Assembly (NCBI RefSeq): GCF_005938385.1 | Contig: NZ_VCRA01000001.1 | Location: 371,146-435,145, forward strand | Reading direction: 5' to 3' | Length of the DNA: 64,000 bases | DNA from: Paenibacillus mesophilus | GTDB lineage: Bacteria > Bacillota > Bacilli > Paenibacillales > NBRC-103111 | Shown: one piece after another, positions 15,739 through 24,787 of the stretch | Layout: each line of letters starts with the position of its first letter | Numbering within the stretch: the stretch's first letter is position 1 | Position numbers and translations under genes: made by a program | The notes under the pieces: generated by a model | What the model saw: the letters and a program-made list of their open reading frames with translations, nothing else | Told to the model about the DNA's origin: nothing | Database searches by the model: none

Positions 15739-17019
15739 ATGCAGCAACGCGTCATAATGGTGGACGAACGTCCTCCATTACTCAAGAGCATCCCGCTCGG
15801 CATTCAACATTTGTTCGCGATGTTCGGCTCCACGGTTCTCGTTCCATTCCTGTTCAAGGTGGATCCAGCCACCATCCTGCTCATGAACGGAATCGGAACG
15901 CTGCTGTACCTGTTGCTCTGCAAAGGAAAAATACCTGCCTATTTAGGCTCGAGCTTCGCCTTTCTTTCTCCGGTATTCGTCGTGCTCGGGACGAAGGGCT
16001 ACAACGCCGCGCTCGGCGGCTTCATCGTAGTAGGCGTCGTATTTTGCCTGGTCGCCCTGCTGATCAAGGCGGTCGGGACGCGCTGGATCGACATTGTATT
16101 CCCTCCCGCTGCCATGGGCGCCATCGTGGCGGTCATCGGCCTCGAGCTTGTACCGGTAGCCGCAAGCATGGCCGGCTTGATCCCGGGCTCGGACGCTCCT
16201 GCGGACTGGACGATGGACGGCAAAACCGTGATGGTGTCCATCGTAACGCTGCTCATTACGATCGTCGGACAAGCAATGTTCCGCGGTTTTCTGAAAATCA
16301 TCCCGATCCTGATCGGCATTATCGCGGGCTACGCCCTCGCCGCCGCAAACGGTCTCGTCAGCTTGGATCCGGTAAGGGAAGCCGCATGGCTCGCCCATCC
16401 GACCTTCTACAGCCCGTCATGGGACTGGGCCAGCATCCTGGTTATTCTTCCGGCGGCGCTGGTCGTCATCGTCGAGCATATCGGCCACTTGATCGTAACG
16501 GGCAATATCGTCGGCAAAGATTTGACGAAAGATCCGGGTCTTGACCGCTCTCTGCTCGGCAACGGGCTGTCGACGATCTTGTCCGGCTTCGTCGGCTCGA
16601 CTCCGAATACGACCTACGGGGAAAACATCGGCGTACTGGCGATTACGAAAGTATATTCCACTTGGGTGCTCGGACTCGCCGCGATATTCGCCATTCTGCT
16701 CTCCTTCGTCGGCAAGCTGGCCGCGCTGATCAACACGATTCCGCTCGCGGTCATGGGCGGCATCTCGCTCTTGCTGTTCGGGGTCATCGCCGCTTCGGGC
16801 ATAAGGATGCTCGTGGAGAGCAAGGTCGATTATTCCAAGCCGTCCAATCTGATGCTGACCACGATCGTACTCGTCATCGGCATTAGCGGCGCGAAAGTCG
16901 CCTGGGGCAACTTCGAGATGAAAGGGATGGCGCTCGCCACCGTAGTCGCCATCGTGCTCAGCCTGTTTTTCAAGCTGAGCGACGTTCTCGGACTTTCCAA
17001 CGAGAAGGAAAACGCGTAA
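15739..17019 (+). CDS. Uracil/nucleobase:cation symporter (UraA type)
   Basis: 426 residues from the ATG at 15739, which follows AAGGAG; the upstream in-frame extension to 15622 is rejected. About 12-14 membrane segments fit the NCS2 family. Family motifs include GSTVLVPFLFKVDP, LGSSFAFLSPVFVV and GFVGSTPNTTYGENIGVLAIT (uracil-permease type). It imports uracil or a related base with a proton. It is divergent from rel and monocistronic, with a strong terminator. I see no PyrR-type attenuator in the 220-bp upstream region. Confidence 0.9.
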   Translation: MQQRVIMVDERPPLLKSIPLGIQHLFAMFGSTVLVPFLFKVDPATILLMNGIGTLLYLLLCKGKIPAYLGSSFAFLSPVFVVLGTKGYNAALGGFIVVGVVFCLVALLIKAVGTRWIDIVFPPAAMGAIVAVIGLELVPVAASMAGLIPGSDAPADWTMDGKTVMVSIVTLLITIVGQAMFRGFLKIIPILIGIIAGYALAAANGLVSLDPVREAAWLAHPTFYSPSWDWASILVILPAALVVIVEHIGHLIVTGNIVGKDLTKDPGLDRSLLGNGLSTILSGFVGSTPNTTYGENIGVLAITKVYSTWVLGLAAIFAILLSFVGKLAALINTIPLAVMGGISLLLFGVIAASGIRMLVESKVDYSKPSNLMLTTIVLVIGISGAKVAWGNFEMKGMALATVVAIVLSLFFKLSDVLGLSNEKENA

Positions 17020-17026
17020 GACGATT

Positions 17027-17062
17027 AGGATCTTCAGCCACTTCGGCGGAAGATCCTTTTTT
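17027..17062. terminator. Terminator between the uraA-type and phosphatase genes
   Basis: A 9-bp stem AGGATCTTC (17027-17035) / GAAGATCCT (17049-17057) is followed by T6. It serves the plus-strand permease; the convergent phosphatase gene ends at 17065. Confidence 0.85.
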
Positions 17063-17064
17063 CC

Positions 17065-18606
17065 TTACACTTTGAAGGCGATCACCGTAATATCGTCACG
17101 CTGTGGCACTTCGCCCATATACTTCCTCAGCTCGGACAGCAATCCGTCCTTCTGCCCGCCGAGAGGCAGCGCGGAATATTCCGTAATCATTCGCATCAGC
17201 CGCTTCTTGCCTAACGAATAATCGGTTTCCCCGCCATTCTGGTGAACGAGCCCGTCCGTCGTAATGAAGAAGGTCGTATTCGCGTCAGCCTCGGTCGTAT
17301 GATTCGTAAACTCGTACTCATCGGGGGTTCTATGATACCCGATGCTTTTCTTATCGCCTTTAATTTCGGTCAATCCGTCATCCGTTTGCTTGTACAGCGA
17401 CAGCTTCGAGCCGGCGAAGGTCACCTTGTCGTCTTCGATGTAGCACAGACCGATGTCCAATCCGTCATCCGTCAGCCCGCCCTTGATTTGCTGGTTCAAA
17501 GCTTTCTTGATCATCCGGTTCAAATCCCGCAAAATGTCGGCGGGGCTTAAGTCGTCCTCCTTCTCCTGATCCACGACATGCTTCAGGCTGGAGATCGACA
17601 ATATGGTCATCAATGCCCCAGGAACTCCATGGCCCGTGCAGTCTCCGACGGCGACATAGAACCCTCTCTTCGTCCTATGCGTCCAGTAAAAGTCCCCTCC
17701 GACAGTGTCTCTCGGACTCCAAATCAGAAAATGGTCGCGGAATAGTTCGGCCAGCTTCCGCTCGCTCGGGATAATCGACTGCTGGATTCTTTGGGCATAG
17801 CTGATGCTGTCCTGAATCCGTTCGTTCCTGTGCTTGAGTTCATTCGCATTGGACTTGATCGTATCGATCAGCTCGCGCAAATTCAGCTTCATCGTATGAA
17901 ACGACCGGGTCAGCTGACCGACTTCATCATTCTGATCATAGTTGATCGCTTTAATCGATAAATCGCCGGACGCGATCCTTTGCGAATAATCGCTTAACGC
18001 TTTGATCGGCCGTACGATTCTTCTTGTGATATACACGCTTATTACGCTTGATACGAGAAGCAGGATGAGCCCGCTCGCCACCGAAATCGTCACGGTGCTG
18101 CCGTTGTTTTGTTTGGACAGCAAGTCATGCTGCTCGTGAAGAGATAAGCTCAAAATATAAATGTCGTTCATGATGCCGAACATTTTCGAGGAGAGCTTCA
18201 TCGCTTCTATCCGATTTTTCTCATCGGACGCCGCTACGATTTTCATATCCGTCTTGATATGGTCGATTTTGCTGCGGATCATGGCGATACGCCGTTTCTC
18301 GTTATCGGACGCGAACGTGACGCTTTCCAAAAGAAGAGCCTTTTGCAAAAAATCTTTATATTTATTATTCGCGTTCACCCGGTTGCCTTCGGTCGGGTTT
18401 TTTCCGAAATTATCCAACGCTTGCTGGTAGCTGACCATCGAGCTGTTCAACTGCTCGACTTTAATCAATGTGTCGGAAAACGTAGTCGCCGTAGATTGCA
18501 TGCCCAGCATCCGCAGTATGACAAAAGATAGAATCAATAGAGCGATAACAATCGATATGAATGAATGAAGCAGAAGCTTGGTTTGAAGCTTCACGCGCAA
18601 GCTCAC
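17065..18606 (-). CDS. Membrane HAMP-SpoIIE serine phosphatase
   Basis: 513 residues. TM1 is about 11-33, followed by a mostly helical extracytoplasmic region (34-170), TM2 (172-194), HAMP (about 194-247), a coiled-coil linker (250-285) and a PPM/SpoIIE phosphatase domain to the end. Metal-binding motifs are intact: GGDFYW (303-308) and GDCTGHG (321-327). SpoIIE-type phosphatases dephosphorylate anti-anti-sigma factors (STAS proteins) in partner-switching pathways. Its start overlaps by 4 bp (ATGA) the stop of the BMP lipoprotein gene, so the two are translationally coupled. No STAS or anti-sigma gene lies next to it. Confidence 0.88.
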   Translation of the reverse strand: MSLRVKLQTKLLLHSFISIVIALLILSFVILRMLGMQSTATTFSDTLIKVEQLNSSMVSYQQALDNFGKNPTEGNRVNANNKYKDFLQKALLLESVTFASDNEKRRIAMIRSKIDHIKTDMKIVAASDEKNRIEAMKLSSKMFGIMNDIYILSLSLHEQHDLLSKQNNGSTVTISVASGLILLLVSSVISVYITRRIVRPIKALSDYSQRIASGDLSIKAINYDQNDEVGQLTRSFHTMKLNLRELIDTIKSNANELKHRNERIQDSISYAQRIQQSIIPSERKLAELFRDHFLIWSPRDTVGGDFYWTHRTKRGFYVAVGDCTGHGVPGALMTILSISSLKHVVDQEKEDDLSPADILRDLNRMIKKALNQQIKGGLTDDGLDIGLCYIEDDKVTFAGSKLSLYKQTDDGLTEIKGDKKSIGYHRTPDEYEFTNHTTEADANTTFFITTDGLVHQNGGETDYSLGKKRLMRMITEYSALPLGGQKDGLLSELRKYMGEVPQRDDITVIAFKV

Positions 18607-19628
18607 CCTTCCCGCTGGATAGTTCCGCCTCTCGCGCTTTGCGAGCGAATATCGATAGTGCCGTTAAGCAATCGATCTTGGTACAGTTGAATCAGATCGG
18701 ATTGTTCGGCGCTTAGCGGAACGACCCGGACGGGAGCTATGCCTACCCCGCTGTCTGCAATGCCGAGCTCTATATGATCGTTCGATAGAGCCCCTTCCTC
18801 GACAAGCTGCTTTACTGCTTTGTAGACGGCTACATCGATATTTTTGACCATCGAAGTAATGACTGTGTTCTCGGCAAGGTAAAACTGATCGCTGTCCACA
18901 CCGATCGCATAGATGTGTTTGGAGGCCGCTTCCTCGATAGCCCCGAGACCGGTAAATCCGGCCGCCGGATAAATAATGTCCGTATTCCTCTCTTGAATGA
19001 ACCTGCCGGCAATTTCTTTCCCGGCCGCCGGAGTGCCGAAATCGCCGGCATATTCCACAATCACGTTCGCATCGGGATTGACCGTCTTCACGCCGGCCGC
19101 GAATCCGTCTCTGAACCGATTGATTACGGGTATGTCCATGCCTCCGATAAATCCTACGGTGTTCGTCTCCGTCTTCAATCCGGCTACGATGCCCGCCAGA
19201 AAGCTGCCTTCATCCTCTTTAAACGTAATCGAGGTCACGTTCGGCGCCTCAATTCTCTGATCGATAAAGAGGAACTGCCGGGAAGGATACAAATTCGCGA
19301 CCTCCGTAAAGTCTTGAATCATATTGTTGCCGAGCCCGATCACCAAAGTGCACTTCTCATCCTCGATCAGTTCGATCAGCCCGTCCCGGTACGACGAGGA
19401 GCTGACCAAATCGCGATAATCGAACAAAATATCCAGCTCGTCTCTCGCCTTCACCAATCCTAGGAAAGCGGTATCGTTGAACGACTGGTCGCCCAAACCG
19501 TAATCTGCAAGCATGACTCCGATTTTGACCTTGCTTCCCAAGCTATCCGATTGCCTGGACGGTCCGCATCCGCTCAGCACAACGATTGCGAGTAGAAGCA
19601 GCATTGCCGTGTCATACACTGCCCTCAT
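18603..19628 (-). CDS. BMP-family (Med/PnrA-like) substrate-binding lipoprotein
   Basis: 341 residues; the ATG follows AAGGAG. A lipoprotein signal ends in LSGC (Cys 21). The body has BMP-family features: KIGVMLADYGLGDQSFNDTAFLGL, LVIGLGNNMIQDF, FLAGIVAGLKT, GFIGGMDIPVINRF and IIYPAAG. BMP proteins such as PnrA/TmpC bind nucleosides outside the membrane, normally for an ABC transporter. No permease or ATPase gene is adjacent; instead it is translationally coupled to a membrane phosphatase. I therefore infer a sensory role as ligand-binding partner of the phosphatase. Confidence 0.85.
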   Translation of the reverse strand: MRAVYDTAMLLLLAIVVLSGCGPSRQSDSLGSKVKIGVMLADYGLGDQSFNDTAFLGLVKARDELDILFDYRDLVSSSSYRDGLIELIEDEKCTLVIGLGNNMIQDFTEVANLYPSRQFLFIDQRIEAPNVTSITFKEDEGSFLAGIVAGLKTETNTVGFIGGMDIPVINRFRDGFAAGVKTVNPDANVIVEYAGDFGTPAAGKEIAGRFIQERNTDIIYPAAGFTGLGAIEEAASKHIYAIGVDSDQFYLAENTVITSMVKNIDVAVYKAVKQLVEEGALSNDHIELGIADSGVGIAPVRVVPLSAEQSDLIQLYQDRLLNGTIDIRSQSARGGTIQREG

Positions 19629-19753
19629 GTTTCAAGTACTCCTTAATCGGTCGACGTTCCGGGTCTATAGTCCTACAAATTCATTTTCCTTTATTTTACA
19701 CAATCTCTTCTAAACATTCTATCGCCGCTGCAAATCTATCTTTTTCCCCATGC

Positions 19754-19790
19754 AAAAAGGAGCCTGCCGCCTAGCTGGCGGAAAGCTCCT
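19754..19790 (-). terminator. Terminator of recJ-apt
   Basis: Minus strand: AGGAGC / GCTCCT outer stem (19785-19790 with 19758-19763) enclosing CCGCC / GGCGG, then TTTTT. It lies about 100 bp after the apt stop. Confidence 0.8.
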
Positions 19791-19891
19791 AATCTCAATC
19801 TATATCGCCTCCGGGTAGCCGCTGCGTTTCGACAATACTCGGCGAAGCCGGCTGCCACCGTGCGACTTATTTCCCGGAAAATAATTCGGCA

Positions 19892-20404
19892 TTAATATTG
19901 GACAAGGGACAGGACGTCGATGCCGTCCAGCTTCTCCCGGCCGTTCAAGTAAGACAGCTCGATCAAAAACGCGGCGCCGGCAATTTCCCCTCCAAGCTGG
20001 CGGATCAGATTGAGCGTTGTCGAGATCGTCCCGCCTGTAGCAAGCAAATCATCGGCGATGAGCACGCGTTGGCCCGGGCGGATTGAATCTTTGTGGACGG
20101 CCAGCTTGTCTTTGCCGTATTCCAGATCATAGCCCGCTTCGATCGTTTCTCCGGGAAGCTTGCCGCTTTTGCGGATCGGTACGAAGCCTACGCCGAGCGC
20201 ATAAGCAAGAGGCGCCCCGATGACGAAGCCCCGCGCCTCCGGTCCTGCCACCAGCTCGATTCCTTTATCCCGGTAATGGTTCGCCAAATGGTCGATGACT
20301 TCCTTATAAACCGGACCGTTGCTCAGCAAAGTCGTAATATCCTTGAAGCGGATTCCCGGCTGCGGGAAATCCGGGATCACCCGGATATGCTCTTTCAAGT
20401 TCAT
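19892..20404 (-). CDS. apt: Adenine phosphoribosyltransferase
   Basis: 170 residues from the ATG at 20404 (GGAGGG upstream), the normal length. It converts adenine and PRPP to AMP in purine salvage. The N-terminus KEHIRVIPDFPQPGIRFKD and the PRPP-binding motif VLIADDLLATGGT are typical. The start overlaps the recJ stop by 3 bp (ATGA), giving translational coupling; recJ-apt-rel order is common in Firmicutes. Confidence 0.97.
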   Translation of the reverse strand: MNLKEHIRVIPDFPQPGIRFKDITTLLSNGPVYKEVIDHLANHYRDKGIELVAGPEARGFVIGAPLAYALGVGFVPIRKSGKLPGETIEAGYDLEYGKDKLAVHKDSIRPGQRVLIADDLLATGGTISTTLNLIRQLGGEIAGAAFLIELSYLNGREKLDGIDVLSLVQY

Positions 20405-22824
20405 CCTATTCCCTCCATCAAACGTTTCGGTTTCGCCGACAGCCGGTCGGCAATCCATTCCGACAGCTGCTGTGCATTCGTATAAACGAGCGCTTGCTCG
20501 ACCTCGCCGCGCGCGAGCTTGTTTCCGTAAGCGCGCGACTCGTTCATATCCCGCTTGCGCGGAGAAACGGCGGCCTGCACCGTTCCGTTCTTTTGTACAA
20601 TAAAGTCCAATTCCTCAAAAACATTCAGCATGAACCGGATCAAGGCGTCGGATAATCCCAGCTTGCGGCGAAGCGGTTCGAGAAAATCAATTTGACCGGC
20701 CGGCCAACTGTTTCTCTGGACAACGGCTTGATACAACTGCTTGAACGCATCGCGGGAAGGTACTTTGGCAAAATCCCGGTCCCAATCCGCGAATACCGCA
20801 TAGATGCGTTTGGCCCGGCATTGCTCGAGCATCGTCTCGAACGCTTCCAGCCGATCCGGAAGAGACAACAGCAGCACATCCTCGGCGTCGGAGAAGCTTC
20901 CGCCGGTTGCCTCCGCATTCAAAGGAACGATGCCGTTCTGCGCATCCATCGCCCATAATCCGCACGAAATCCGGTCGGGGTCGATAAGACGGGAAGGCGC
21001 ATTTGCCTCGACGACGATGGCCTTGCAGGCTTGCGGACGGTTGCCGCCGTCAGCGCTCACTTCGGCGAATTTGTCTACGCCTTGCTTCACGCCCCGCCAG
21101 TCGAAAACTTGCACGTGAGGAACACGCATATCGTGAATGACGATTTGCGGCTTGCGTACCCCGTTCCATTCGTTGATCCCGAGTTCGCCCAATATGTCGA
21201 CCTTCGCCGTCGTCGAGATAAGCTCGAGCAGCCCGCCCCGGCCGAACCCGAGCGCTTCCACCGTGCCGGATGAGGAAGGATCGGACTGAGCCAGCGTCAG
21301 CTTCATATGCTGGCGGTCTTTGCCGAGCGCCCGCTTCTCCTGTATGTGCAGATTGGACAGGACAAAGCGGGGAGCCGGATTGCCCATGCCGAACGGAGCC
21401 AGCGACTCGATCTGGCGGATAAAGTCGACCGTTACGTCGGAGAGCCCGAACTCGGCGTCGGCTTGATACACCGGGGTCAGCTGTTCATCGTCGAGCCACT
21501 CCTCGGCAAGCGCGTTCAGCTTGTCGCGGAATTCGTCCAGCCTATCCCGGTGAACGGTCATACCGGCAGCCGCTTGATGTCCGCCGTAATGGTCGAGCAG
21601 CTCCGCGCATTCGGTCAACGCCCGGTACATGTCATAACCGGGAATCGAGCGGGCCGAGCCTTTGGCCATGCCGGTATCGGGATCAATCCCGAGAACGATG
21701 ACCGGGCGATAATATCGCTCGAGTATTCTCGCCGCCACAATACCGATAACTCCTACGTTCCAGCCTTCGCGGGCAACGACGATGACTTTCCGCCTGCCGT
21801 CCGGATCGTCCTCGGACAGCTGCTGCAGAGCGTCGTTCGTTATCTCTTCTACAATACGTTGTCGCTCTTTGTTCAGTTCATCCAGAGATACGGCGATCCG
21901 TTCCGCTTCCTCTCTGTCGTCGGTCGTCAGCAACGTTACGGCATCGCCGGCATGATCGAGACGGCCGCTCGCATTGATCCGCGGAGCCAGCGAGAAGCCG
22001 AGATGCGTCGCGGTCACTTCTTTATCGGCTATGCCGGATACTTCCAGAAGCGCCTGTATGCCCGCATAACCGCTCTTCTGCATCCGCTCGAGTCCGAGCT
22101 TGACGATGGAACGGTTCTCGCCGGTTAACGGCATCAAATCGGCCACCGTACCGATCGCGGCAATTTCCAGCAAATCGAGCGGCGGCTTGCCTAGCAGCGC
22201 ATGCGCCAGCTTGAACGCGACGCCGACGCCGGCCAAATGCTTGAACGGATACGGACATGCGGGCTTCTTCGGATTAATAACGGAGACCGCATCGGGCAGC
22301 AGCTCCGGAGGCTCGTGGTGATCCGTTACGACGATGTCGATGCCGAGCTTGGTTGCATAGGCTACTTGTTCCCTTGCGCTTATTCCGGTATCGACGGTCA
22401 CGATCAGCGATACGCCGCTTTGCTTGGCCAGCTCGATCGCCTTCTCGTTCAAGCCGTATCCTTCGTTCGCTCTGTGCGGTATGTACGTGTCGAAACGGGC
22501 TTCCAGCCTGCGGAGCAGGTGGGTCATGAGCGATGTGCTGCTGACCCCGTCCGCATCGTAGTCTCCGTATACACGTATTTTCTCGCCGGACTGCAGCGCC
22601 TGCCGAATGCGGGCGACCGCCGAATCCATTCCATCCAGCAGAAAAGGATCATGAAAATGATCCTTTCCCCCTTTGAGGAAGCGTTCCGCTTCCCCGGTAT
22701 CGGTTATGCCTCTTGCCGCCAGCAGGGCGGCGATGACGGGATGGAGCTTCAATTCCGCGCACAAAACGTCTGCAGCCGCCCGATCGATATCGTGAACCTG
22801 CCATTTTGCTTTCGAATGAAGCAA
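20401..22824 (-). CDS. recJ: Single-stranded-DNA exonuclease RecJ
   Basis: 807 residues, starting at a TTG after GGGGAGGGG. The DHH phosphoesterase motifs are YGDYDADGVSSTSL (about 83-96) and VVTDHHEPP (about 165). DHHA1 follows in the middle and an OB-like domain near 470-570. The Firmicute-type C-terminal extension (about 600-807) is present. It degrades 5'-ended single strands in recombination and repair. Confidence 0.95.
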   Translation of the reverse strand: MLHSKAKWQVHDIDRAAADVLCAELKLHPVIAALLAARGITDTGEAERFLKGGKDHFHDPFLLDGMDSAVARIRQALQSGEKIRVYGDYDADGVSSTSLMTHLLRRLEARFDTYIPHRANEGYGLNEKAIELAKQSGVSLIVTVDTGISAREQVAYATKLGIDIVVTDHHEPPELLPDAVSVINPKKPACPYPFKHLAGVGVAFKLAHALLGKPPLDLLEIAAIGTVADLMPLTGENRSIVKLGLERMQKSGYAGIQALLEVSGIADKEVTATHLGFSLAPRINASGRLDHAGDAVTLLTTDDREEAERIAVSLDELNKERQRIVEEITNDALQQLSEDDPDGRRKVIVVAREGWNVGVIGIVAARILERYYRPVIVLGIDPDTGMAKGSARSIPGYDMYRALTECAELLDHYGGHQAAAGMTVHRDRLDEFRDKLNALAEEWLDDEQLTPVYQADAEFGLSDVTVDFIRQIESLAPFGMGNPAPRFVLSNLHIQEKRALGKDRQHMKLTLAQSDPSSSGTVEALGFGRGGLLELISTTAKVDILGELGINEWNGVRKPQIVIHDMRVPHVQVFDWRGVKQGVDKFAEVSADGGNRPQACKAIVVEANAPSRLIDPDRISCGLWAMDAQNGIVPLNAEATGGSFSDAEDVLLLSLPDRLEAFETMLEQCRAKRIYAVFADWDRDFAKVPSRDAFKQLYQAVVQRNSWPAGQIDFLEPLRRKLGLSDALIRFMLNVFEELDFIVQKNGTVQAAVSPRKRDMNESRAYGNKLARGEVEQALVYTNAQQLSEWIADRLSAKPKRLMEGIG

Positions 22825-22867
22825 GGTCTCCCCTCCCCAAATCCCAAAAGCGAAGATTACTAAATAG

Positions 22868-23818
22868 TCAATGCAGCAAAGTAGGAAAATCCGGATGCTC
22901 CGAATCGACGTCTTTGTACGGATATCCCGGATCGTAGGGGTTTACGTGAACGAATACGTCGGAAACGTGGCTGAACTTGCCGAGCAGCTGATGTTTGACC
23001 GACTTGCCGATGTCATGGCCCTCAATGACCGTAATCTTCGGGTTTACGCTAATTTTAATGTCAACGATTACATAATGGCCGTGCTCGCGGGCGCGCAGCT
23101 CGTTTACGGCGATAACGCCTTTGACGCGCAGCGCGGTTTCGAGCAATTCCTCGGTTTCTTCCTGATGCAGCACGTGATCGATCGTCGTATGGATCGATTC
23201 CTTGACGAGCTTGTAGCCCATGCGCAGAACGAGACAAGCTACGAAGAGCCCGGCTGCCGGGTCCAAATAATATAAGAGCGGCTGGCCCGAATAGCCGCCG
23301 AGCAGCGCTCCCCCGACCCCGATCAGCACCGCCACGGACGACATGACGTCGGTTCTGTGATCCCAGGCGCTTGCGATGAGCGCATGGCTGGACAGCTTCT
23401 TGCCCAAGCGGAAGTTGTACTGGAACAAAAATTCTTTGACGACGATCGAGATCCCGATCGCAATGAGAGCGTACTCCTTCGGAGCTTCGCCCACTCCGTT
23501 AACTATCGTTTTGACGGAATTGTAGCCGATTTCCAGACCGACCAGAAGCAGCAGCACCGACACGACAATGGCGGAAACCGATTCCGCCTTGCCGTGACCG
23601 TACGGATGGTCCTCGTCGGCAGGACGTTTGGCCGCTTTCAGCCCGATCAACACCGCCACCGATCCGGCGACGTCCGAAGCCGAATTCGCCGCATCGGCGA
23701 GCAGCGCCTTACTGCCTGACAGCCAACCGACGATTCCCTTCATGACCGCGAGCGCAATATTTCCGAATATGCCTACCCAGGCCGCAAATTGCGCTTTTTG
23801 AAAACGCTGATCCGACAT
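22868..23818 (-). CDS. Cation diffusion facilitator efflux protein
   Basis: 316 residues; ATG after GGAGGGG. Six membrane helices in the first 210 residues. The metal-site motif ALLADAANSASD in helix 2 and the second site in helix 5 (SAWDHRTDVMSS) carry the Asp/His ligands. The C-terminal cytoplasmic domain ends with metal-ligand histidines (EGHDIG, FVHVNPYD). It exports divalent metal (Zn, Fe or Mn; not resolvable from sequence) in exchange for protons. It lies between recJ and secF. Confidence 0.92.
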   Translation of the reverse strand: MSDQRFQKAQFAAWVGIFGNIALAVMKGIVGWLSGSKALLADAANSASDVAGSVAVLIGLKAAKRPADEDHPYGHGKAESVSAIVVSVLLLLVGLEIGYNSVKTIVNGVGEAPKEYALIAIGISIVVKEFLFQYNFRLGKKLSSHALIASAWDHRTDVMSSVAVLIGVGGALLGGYSGQPLLYYLDPAAGLFVACLVLRMGYKLVKESIHTTIDHVLHQEETEELLETALRVKGVIAVNELRAREHGHYVIVDIKISVNPKITVIEGHDIGKSVKHQLLGKFSHVSDVFVHVNPYDPGYPYKDVDSEHPDFPTLLH

Positions 23819-23869
23819 GTGGGCCCCTCCTACGTGATTGAAACCATCGTTCGCTTGCGCAATTGCCGA

Positions 23870-24787
23870 TTACGGGTTCGCTTTGGCCGGCGCAGCTTTA
23901 ACCGATCGGAGCGACGATCTTTTCAACAAATACCACATCGGCGTCGCAAGGCAAATCGAGGAATAAACCCCGCTTACCAAACCGATCATCTTCGCCAAAG
24001 CGAACAATTTGATCGACTCGCTGCCGAACAAGTATAAGCAAAAGGCGGCGATCAAGACGGTTACGACGGTATTGATCGAACGTCCCATCGTTTGCCAGAT
24101 GCTCGTATTGACTAGCTCCGACAAATCGGCGTCCGTCTTCAGCTTGGCGAACCGGAGGTTTTCCCTGATCCGGTCCAAAATAACGATCTTGTCGTTGATC
24201 GAGTAGCCGATCGTCGTCAGAACGGCCGCGACGAAAGGCAGGTCGACCTCCAGCCGGAATATCGAGAAAATCGCGATAACGAAAAACGCATCATATAAAA
24301 TCGTGATAATCGCCGACAGCGCAAACCGCCATTCGAACCGGATCGTCACATACAAGCTGATCGCGATGCTGGCGACGCCTACGGCGAGCATGGCTTTATT
24401 CTTCATCTCGTTCGCCATATCCGGCGAAACCGTGTTTACTTCGCTGCTGACTTGATTGCCGAATACGCTTGTGAAAGCCGCAGTCAGCATTTTAACCTGC
24501 TCTTCCGTCAACACTTCGTCGTAACGGGCCGACACGCGGTCGCTGTTCGCCCCTCCGATTGTAAGAATGACAGGCGAAAGCTTCGCATCGGCGAATATTT
24601 GCTCGGCTTGGGCTTTATCCGTCGTCTTGCCGAGGGACAAGTCAAGCGAAGTGCCGGATTTGAAGTCGACCCCGTAGTGCATGTTGAACAGGAGCACCAT
24701 AATAATCCCGATAATCGTGATGGCCGAGGAGGCAATGAAAAAGATGTTCCGATTTTTGACAAAATCGTAGCGACGTTTAGAGATCAC
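23870..24787 (-). CDS. secF: Protein translocase subunit SecF
   Basis: 305 residues with six predicted membrane helices and one extracytoplasmic loop between TM1 and TM2. The family motifs MHYGVDFKSGTSLDLSL and LTTIGYSINDKIVILDRIREN (TM4 region) are present. It works with SecD using the proton gradient to pull secreted proteins outward. SecD and SecF are separate here, not fused as in Bacillus subtilis. The start overlaps the secD 3' end by 11 bp. Confidence 0.97.
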   Translation of the reverse strand: MISKRRYDFVKNRNIFFIASSAITIIGIIMVLLFNMHYGVDFKSGTSLDLSLGKTTDKAQAEQIFADAKLSPVILTIGGANSDRVSARYDEVLTEEQVKMLTAAFTSVFGNQVSSEVNTVSPDMANEMKNKAMLAVGVASIAISLYVTIRFEWRFALSAIITILYDAFFVIAIFSIFRLEVDLPFVAAVLTTIGYSINDKIVILDRIRENLRFAKLKTDADLSELVNTSIWQTMGRSINTVVTVLIAAFCLYLFGSESIKLFALAKMIGLVSGVYSSICLATPMWYLLKRSSLRSVKAAPAKANP

